The notes under the pieces: model-generated
The model's input: only the letters and a program-made list of their open reading frames with translations
The model's database searches: none
Told to the model about the DNA's origin: nothing
Shown: positions 5,294 through 9,236 of the stretch, in pieces
How positions within the stretch are numbered: the stretch's first letter is position 1
How the letters are laid out: each line of letters begins with the position of its first letter
Made by a program: the position numbers and the translations under genes
Assembly: GCA_051745935.1 (NCBI GenBank)
Contig: JBNJEM010000300.1
Coordinates: forward strand, 1-9,236
Direction of reading: 5' to 3'
From: JBNJEM01 sp051745935
Lineage (GTDB): Bacteria > Planctomycetota > Planctomycetia > Pirellulales > Pirellulaceae
DNA: 9,236 nt

Positions 5294-7939
5294 ATGGCGA
5301 ACAAAGGACGCAAAAAACGTCGTGCTAATTCCGTTGGACCAGCCTCGATCTGGCAGAACCTGGAGAAGGGAAATGCCAAAGCGGCATTGAAGCAAGCGAA
5401 GGTCCGTTTCCGCGGGGACGCCAGCCACGACAATCGGCAGTTGCTGGAGCATGCGTTTCTCGCCCGGATTGAACAGCTTCATAAGCTCAACAAAGCCAAG
5501 GAAGCGAAAGCCGCTTTGAAGGAACTGCTCGACCTGGGACCGGAAATACCACCGGTGGTTGAGCGGTTGCCGCGTCTGCAGGTTATTCTGGGCGAAGAGG
5601 GGGTTGATCCCGATCAGGTTTTGGAATCGGATCCTTCGCTGCTGAACGAACTCATCGATCAAGCCATACTGGATGAGCAGCGCGAATTGCCGGACCATGC
5701 CGACATCCAGCGTCAGGTCACGGCCGTGCGAGAGGCGTTGGCCGCGGTGGAACAGGGTGAGGACGAGGCGGCCAATCGCCTCCTGGCCGACATTTCCCGG
5801 AATTCTCCCGTAGCCGATTGGCGCCTCTTCGCGCGGGGATTGTCGGCCTTCTACCAACAGGACGCGGCACGGGCCAAGCAGAATTGGAGTCGGCTGGATG
5901 CCACTCGCCCTGGCCACCGCATAGCCCGCACCTTGCTCGTTGCCGCGGGCATGGCGCCGGAAGAGAACGGACCCGATCTGGCGACCAGTCTGCACAAACT
6001 GGAACAGTATACCCAGTCGGCCGGGGTCGTTGATCGTCTGAAGCGTCTGGCGGAGGTCTGGCGTGAGGAGAGAATCGAGCCGTTTTTCCGTCAGTTTCGG
6101 AAGCTGCGCCAGCAGTATTTCGAGGACCACGAGGAGCTGATCCGTCGGATCGTGGAGCTGGTGTGGAAGCGGGGCGCGCGGGACGGCGACGAACGGATGA
6201 TCGATAGGCTTGCAAGCATTGGCCCGCCGCCGCCCTTGGACCCGCATTGGTGGCGTGCCACAGCGCTGGCCCGGGAACACGGGGGCGTCCATGACGCGGC
6301 CGATAGCTGCAAACTACTCGAGGCCGCGTGGAACGCCTATGCCAAGGAACTTCCGGAACTGGAGGGTTTGCGAGAGTCGGACCGGCCAATCGCCGTGGCG
6401 CTGGTCTACAACCATCTGGGCACGAGATTCCTCCAAGAGGCTAACCAGGTGGAAAAGACGCGGTTGCCCTGGGAAGGTGACCAAGCGGATAAAAACTGGC
6501 TGCGCCAGTCCGCTGGCAAATACTTTCGCAACAGTATTAGTGCGTATCCAGAACTGAAAGACTCCTATTACGCCCTGGTCAAGTTGCACGAAGAGGACGA
6601 GGAGATTGACAAGGCGGCCCGCGTCATGGAGAAACTCGCGGCGGCGGATCCAGACTGCTTCGACGCCGCGGATTGGCTGGCTAATTACTACCTGTCTCAG
6701 GATAACCCTCGTCGCTCGGAACCACATGTGAACGCGGTCAAACGCCTGCGCCCGCGCGATCCCGCCTGCGCCACGTTAGCCTGGAAACAGGCCGTGACCG
6801 CCGTGCGGTGCGCCACGATCAAACGGCAATTCGAAGCGGCTCGGCGCGAAGTAGAGCAGGCGGCCGCGGTGGCCCCGCCGGATGTCGAGCCCTACACGCT
6901 CGATCTGCTTCGGGCTGGCATCGAGTTCAAGGCCAAGAACGTGCAGGCGGCGAACGCGCACGTCCAAACGGCGGTGGGGAAAGTGGAGGACCCGACTCCC
7001 ATCTGGATGCAGATGAGCGCCACGGCGGCCCGAATGAGAGTTGCTCGAGAGTTCAAGAAGGAATTCGACAACCGCTTCAAGGCCGACATCCAGAAAAAGC
7101 CCAATAGCGTGTCCGCCGGACGCATGGCCCGCTTCCTGCATGGCATCAAGGCCTCGAAAGCGAACTACACGGGGCGGGCCACCCAGGAAAAGTCGCTGGT
7201 CAAGTACCTGGAGCGCGCCGTCCATGTCGAATGGAATGATGCCGATCTACGCTACGTTTGTTATTTTCTCCAGGAACTTGCGCGCCAACAATACGGCCTC
7301 TGGAAGGATTTCATCCATTTGGGAAGACGATGCTTCCCCGAGACCCCCCATTATCACTTTTGGACCGGCGTCCAACAGTACGAGCACGGACCGTACGCCT
7401 GCGATGCCCAACTGGCCATCCGTTCCCTGCAACAGGCCATCGACCTGCAACAACAAAGTCAAGTAAAACTGAACCAGACGGAACTGGAGCGAGCGAAATC
7501 GTTGCTCTCCTTGATTAAAGAACGCGAGGAGGAGGCGAGGGCGAGTTGGTTCGCCCCGGAGTATTTCGAGGATGACGAGGATGACGAGTATGACGAGGAC
7601 GACATCGATGACGGTATTGAAGGCGGCGCGCTTGATGCTATGTTTCGAATGTTGGACGACGCGGACGATGAGGACCTCTTCGGCATTGAAAAAGCCGCCT
7701 ACGCCAAACTGGTGGACTCGATGCCGCCGCACCTGAGGGACATGATGGAGATGTTCGCGAGGACGTTCGGCCTCAGTGTCGAGAAAACAGTCCAAATAGT
7801 GCTCCAGGGACACGGAGTAGGAGAGGGCGGGCGCGGCGAGTATGATGAGTTGGACGATATGTTCGACTTTGGCCCGGCCACGGCCACCAAAAAGAAATCG
7901 AAACGCAAGAAGAAATCGGGCCGGCGAAAATCTCGTTGA
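5294..7939 (+). CDS. Large TPR-like protein of unknown function with acidic and lysine-rich C-terminal tracts
   Basis: I do not recognise this 881-residue protein as a named family. It has no signal peptide or membrane helix and should be cytoplasmic. It opens with a basic stretch (GRKKRRA, 5-11), followed by a long alpha-helical solenoid. TPR-like helix pairs are clearest at about 25-110 and 409-475, the latter with the spacing of YYALVKLHEED...AARVMEKLAAADP. Further helix pairs run to about 745. Residues 759-773 are almost all Asp/Glu. A helical segment (about 775-845) follows, and the protein ends in a Lys/Arg-rich tail (865-881). The ATG at 5294 is supported by GGAAGG (5283-5288). The ATG at 5281 is in another frame. 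The promoter probably lies among the hairpins upstream. Solenoid plus opposite-charge tails suggests a scaffold that may contact nucleic acid, ribosomes or chaperones. Its proximity to co-chaperone genes hints at the last, but this is inference only. Confidence 0.88.
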   Translation: MANKGRKKRRANSVGPASIWQNLEKGNAKAALKQAKVRFRGDASHDNRQLLEHAFLARIEQLHKLNKAKEAKAALKELLDLGPEIPPVVERLPRLQVILGEEGVDPDQVLESDPSLLNELIDQAILDEQRELPDHADIQRQVTAVREALAAVEQGEDEAANRLLADISRNSPVADWRLFARGLSAFYQQDAARAKQNWSRLDATRPGHRIARTLLVAAGMAPEENGPDLATSLHKLEQYTQSAGVVDRLKRLAEVWREERIEPFFRQFRKLRQQYFEDHEELIRRIVELVWKRGARDGDERMIDRLASIGPPPPLDPHWWRATALAREHGGVHDAADSCKLLEAAWNAYAKELPELEGLRESDRPIAVALVYNHLGTRFLQEANQVEKTRLPWEGDQADKNWLRQSAGKYFRNSISAYPELKDSYYALVKLHEEDEEIDKAARVMEKLAAADPDCFDAADWLANYYLSQDNPRRSEPHVNAVKRLRPRDPACATLAWKQAVTAVRCATIKRQFEAARREVEQAAAVAPPDVEPYTLDLLRAGIEFKAKNVQAANAHVQTAVGKVEDPTPIWMQMSATAARMRVAREFKKEFDNRFKADIQKKPNSVSAGRMARFLHGIKASKANYTGRATQEKSLVKYLERAVHVEWNDADLRYVCYFLQELARQQYGLWKDFIHLGRRCFPETPHYHFWTGVQQYEHGPYACDAQLAIRSLQQAIDLQQQSQVKLNQTELERAKSLLSLIKEREEEARASWFAPEYFEDDEDDEYDEDDIDDGIEGGALDAMFRMLDDADDEDLFGIEKAAYAKLVDSMPPHLRDMMEMFARTFGLSVEKTVQIVLQGHGVGEGGRGEYDELDDMFDFGPATATKKKSKRKKKSGRRKSR

Positions 7940-7977
7940 ACGGCCGGACACGACCAATTGCGCCCGCTCGCGGACTA

Positions 7978-8005
7978 TTTGGCGGAGCCGCGTTGGCAGT
8001 ATAAT
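7978..8005 (+). promoter_or_regulatory. Sigma-70-like promoter candidate for the J-like/GrpE pair
   Basis: A perfect -10, TATAAT (8000-8005), is preceded at 16 bases by TTTGGC (7978-7983), a poor -35. A second -10-like GATAAT (8009-8014) lies just downstream. A start near 8012 would give a leader of about 50 bases before the J-like gene. I see no CIRCE element or sigma-32-type -35, so classical heat-shock control is not indicated. Confidence 0.45.
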
Positions 8006-8018
8006 GTAGATAATGTAG
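8001..8018. repeat. Tandem 9-bp duplication over the -10 region
   Basis: ATAATGTAG is repeated twice back to back (8001-8009 and 8010-8018). With T8000 the first copy makes TATAAT and the second GATAAT, so the promoter has two overlapping -10-like hexamers. Confidence 0.6.
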
Positions 8019-8061
8019 GTGGGTTCATTCTCCTGATCTTATCCGCGATAGTGAGTACGAT

Positions 8062-8352
8062 ATGCAAGATCCATACGCCACGCTCGGCTTGGGCCATGAC
8101 GCGAGCGAAACCGAGATTCGCTCGCGGTATTTGAAACTGGTACGGGAATTCCCGCCGGAACATGAACCCGCGAAGGCGGCGGAAATTCGAGCCGCCTACG
8201 ATACGCTGCGCGATCCCATTGTACGCTTAAAAAATCAACTGTTTGACGTGCGGTGTGCCCATACCCTAGAGAGTTTGATCAACGAGCAGGGCACGCTTTC
8301 CACGAGCCGGCGGCTTCCCACGCGGGTCCTGTTGTCACTTGGGGAGTCATGA
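8062..8352 (+). CDS. Short J-domain-like protein lacking the HPD motif
   Basis: This 96-residue protein has the J-domain outline. Helix I carries DPYATLGLG (3-11), the acid-rich turn is ASETEI (14-19), helix II is RSRYLKLVREF (20-30), and helix III is AAEIRAAYDTLRDP (39-52). In DnaJ the helix II-III loop holds His-Pro-Asp, which is essential for stimulating Hsp70 ATPase. Here the aligned residues are F30-P31-P32, followed by EHEP. No Gly/Phe region, zinc finger or substrate-binding domain follows, only about 40 residues of unassigned tail. The start at 8062 has a weak ribosome binding site (GTGAG, 8051-8055). The stop overlaps the next start, so it is coupled to the GrpE-like gene. It may be a specialised co-chaperone docking on an unusual Hsp70, or a J-like fold used for another contact. 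From memory, similar FPPE/HPPE variants occur in planctomycete and myxobacterial J-like proteins; I could not verify this. Confidence 0.82.
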   Translation: MQDPYATLGLGHDASETEIRSRYLKLVREFPPEHEPAKAAEIRAAYDTLRDPIVRLKNQLFDVRCAHTLESLINEQGTLSTSRRLPTRVLLSLGES

Positions 8353-9236
8353 TGCGCTCTTGGTGGGACAACGAAGAAATCTTACGCCAATTTCACGATT
8401 GGCTGGTGGGGACCGAGGATGAGGTCGAGGCGGTCGATGGGGAAGCCTCCACCGCCCCGGACCATGAGGGCTCCACGCCAGATACCGCCAACGCGCCAGC
8501 CCCCAAACTGCCGGAAGCGGGGCTCTTGCAGATGGTCGAAGCATTCTCCGCCATGCGCCACGAAATCAAATTGTACACCAAAGGAACTCGCAATTTGGAA
8601 GGCGCGGTGGAACGGTCGTTGGAACAATTGGAAGCAGCCAGCCGCACGTTCAAGTCGGTTCAGTCCAAGGAGCAGGAGGCGGTCGACTATGCGGCGCTGC
8701 CAATGGTCGAGGCCCTGATCGAGCTCCATGAAAGCTTCCTGCGAGCGGGCCCCGTGCTGAAGGCGGCTCATGAGCAGTTGACCCGGGCCGCGCCCGCCCG
8801 GTTATGTCAACAGCTGGACGAGCAATTGGACAGTCAGCCGTGGTGGCGGCGATGGATGGTTCGTCGCTGGCACGAGCGTATGCGTTACATGGTGCACATG
8901 GCACAAGTCCAAACCGCGGAACGGGAGTTGGCCGTTTTCATGGAAGGCTTTCAAATGATCCAAAGCCGATTGGCACGGGCCCTGGCCGGCAGTAACATTC
9001 AACGTGTGGACGAGACCGGTGTCCCCACCGACCCCACTCGCATGACCGTTGTCGAACTCCTCACCGACAGCCATCTGCCCCCTGAAACCGTCGTGGAAGT
9101 AGTGCGGCCCGGTTATCTGTGGGGATCGCGGGTCGTTCGCTACGCGGAAGTCCGCGCCGTGGCCAGTCGGAAAACGGGCGGGAATGATACCCCCACGTTG
9201 AAACGGACGATCAGCATGACCCGGCGGAACCGTGGG
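8352..9236 (+). CDS. grpE: Divergent GrpE-type nucleotide exchange factor, 3' end beyond the window
   Basis: The frame stays open to the right edge (295 codons seen). The C-terminal part matches the GrpE beta-domain: ETVVEVVRPGYLWGSRVVRY (245-264), then AEVRAVAS, the counterpart of the family's GY...RVLRPA.V.V signature. Before it, GVPTDP (223-228) corresponds to the family's G..FDP. The long amphipathic region (about 56-110) fits the GrpE dimer helices, and 115-135 plus 196-215 fit the helical bundle. GrpE proteins release ADP from Hsp70. Oddities are a Trp-rich basic insert (WWRRWMVRRW, 164-173), an acidic and Pro/Ala-rich N-terminus (about 20-55), and length well above the usual about 200. 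I chose ATG 8352 because GGGGAG (8341-8346) is 5 bases away. ATG 8349 is adjacent and would overlap the stop as ATGA. It is translationally coupled to the J-like gene. An Hsp70 partner probably lies downstream, outside the window. Confidence 0.85.
   Translation, partial: MRSWWDNEEILRQFHDWLVGTEDEVEAVDGEASTAPDHEGSTPDTANAPAPKLPEAGLLQMVEAFSAMRHEIKLYTKGTRNLEGAVERSLEQLEAASRTFKSVQSKEQEAVDYAALPMVEALIELHESFLRAGPVLKAAHEQLTRAAPARLCQQLDEQLDSQPWWRRWMVRRWHERMRYMVHMAQVQTAERELAVFMEGFQMIQSRLARALAGSNIQRVDETGVPTDPTRMTVVELLTDSHLPPETVVEVVRPGYLWGSRVVRYAEVRAVASRKTGGNDTPTLKRTISMTRRNRG

Noticed and set aside
1..9236. tRNA, rRNA, CRISPR array, insertion sequence or phage elements
   Set aside because: No cloverleaf, rRNA core motif, regularly spaced repeat array, transposase or integrase sequence was seen by eye; the repeats present are single pairs.

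Overview
The window is GC-rich bacterial DNA with every supportable gene on the + strand. Gene content points to a planctomycete (Gemmata/Pirellula-like). It combines a eukaryote-looking exported cyclophilin, a large TPR protein with charged tails, and a J-like/GrpE pair that departs from the classical dnaK operon. This placement is an inference from gene content, not from a marker gene.

Layout. Positions 1-680 hold no convincing gene, only a terminator-like hairpin near 85-116. A signal-peptide-bearing cyclophilin (peptidyl-prolyl isomerase) lies at 681-1295. After a 221-base spacer with an inverted repeat and a short direct repeat comes a tight three-gene ABC operon. It encodes two paralogous FtsX/MacB-type permeases (1517-2794 and 2821-4107) and their ATPase (4107-4787). 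A 506-base non-coding stretch (4788-5293) follows, unusually rich in stem-loops. Two or three of these look like intrinsic terminators, one is a 12-bp dyad, and a 13-bp direct repeat links the last two. Next is an 881-residue cytoplasmic TPR-like protein of unknown function (5294-7939). A promoter-like element then precedes a translationally coupled pair: a 96-residue J-domain-like protein lacking HPD (8062-8352) and a divergent GrpE-type exchange factor (8352 to beyond the right edge). An Hsp70 gene would be expected just outside the window, but it is not visible.

How the genes may work together. The two permeases and the ATPase should form one inner-membrane complex of the MacB/LolCDE/FtsEX type, with a large extracytoplasmic domain flanked by coiled coils. 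No adaptor or substrate gene is adjacent, so its cargo or mechanical output is unknown. The cyclophilin is probably exported and would act on proline peptide bonds outside the cytoplasm. The J-like and GrpE-like proteins look like co-chaperones dedicated to a specialised Hsp70. The neighbouring TPR protein may be a partner, but that is a guess from proximity.

The most notable points are: (1) the J-like protein with Phe-Pro-Pro in place of His-Pro-Asp, coupled to a divergent GrpE; (2) an exported bacterial cyclophilin with the divergent loop and the Cys/Cys/Glu set known from plant-type redox-sensitive cyclophilins; (3) a leader before the TPR gene with competing hairpins resembling an attenuator.
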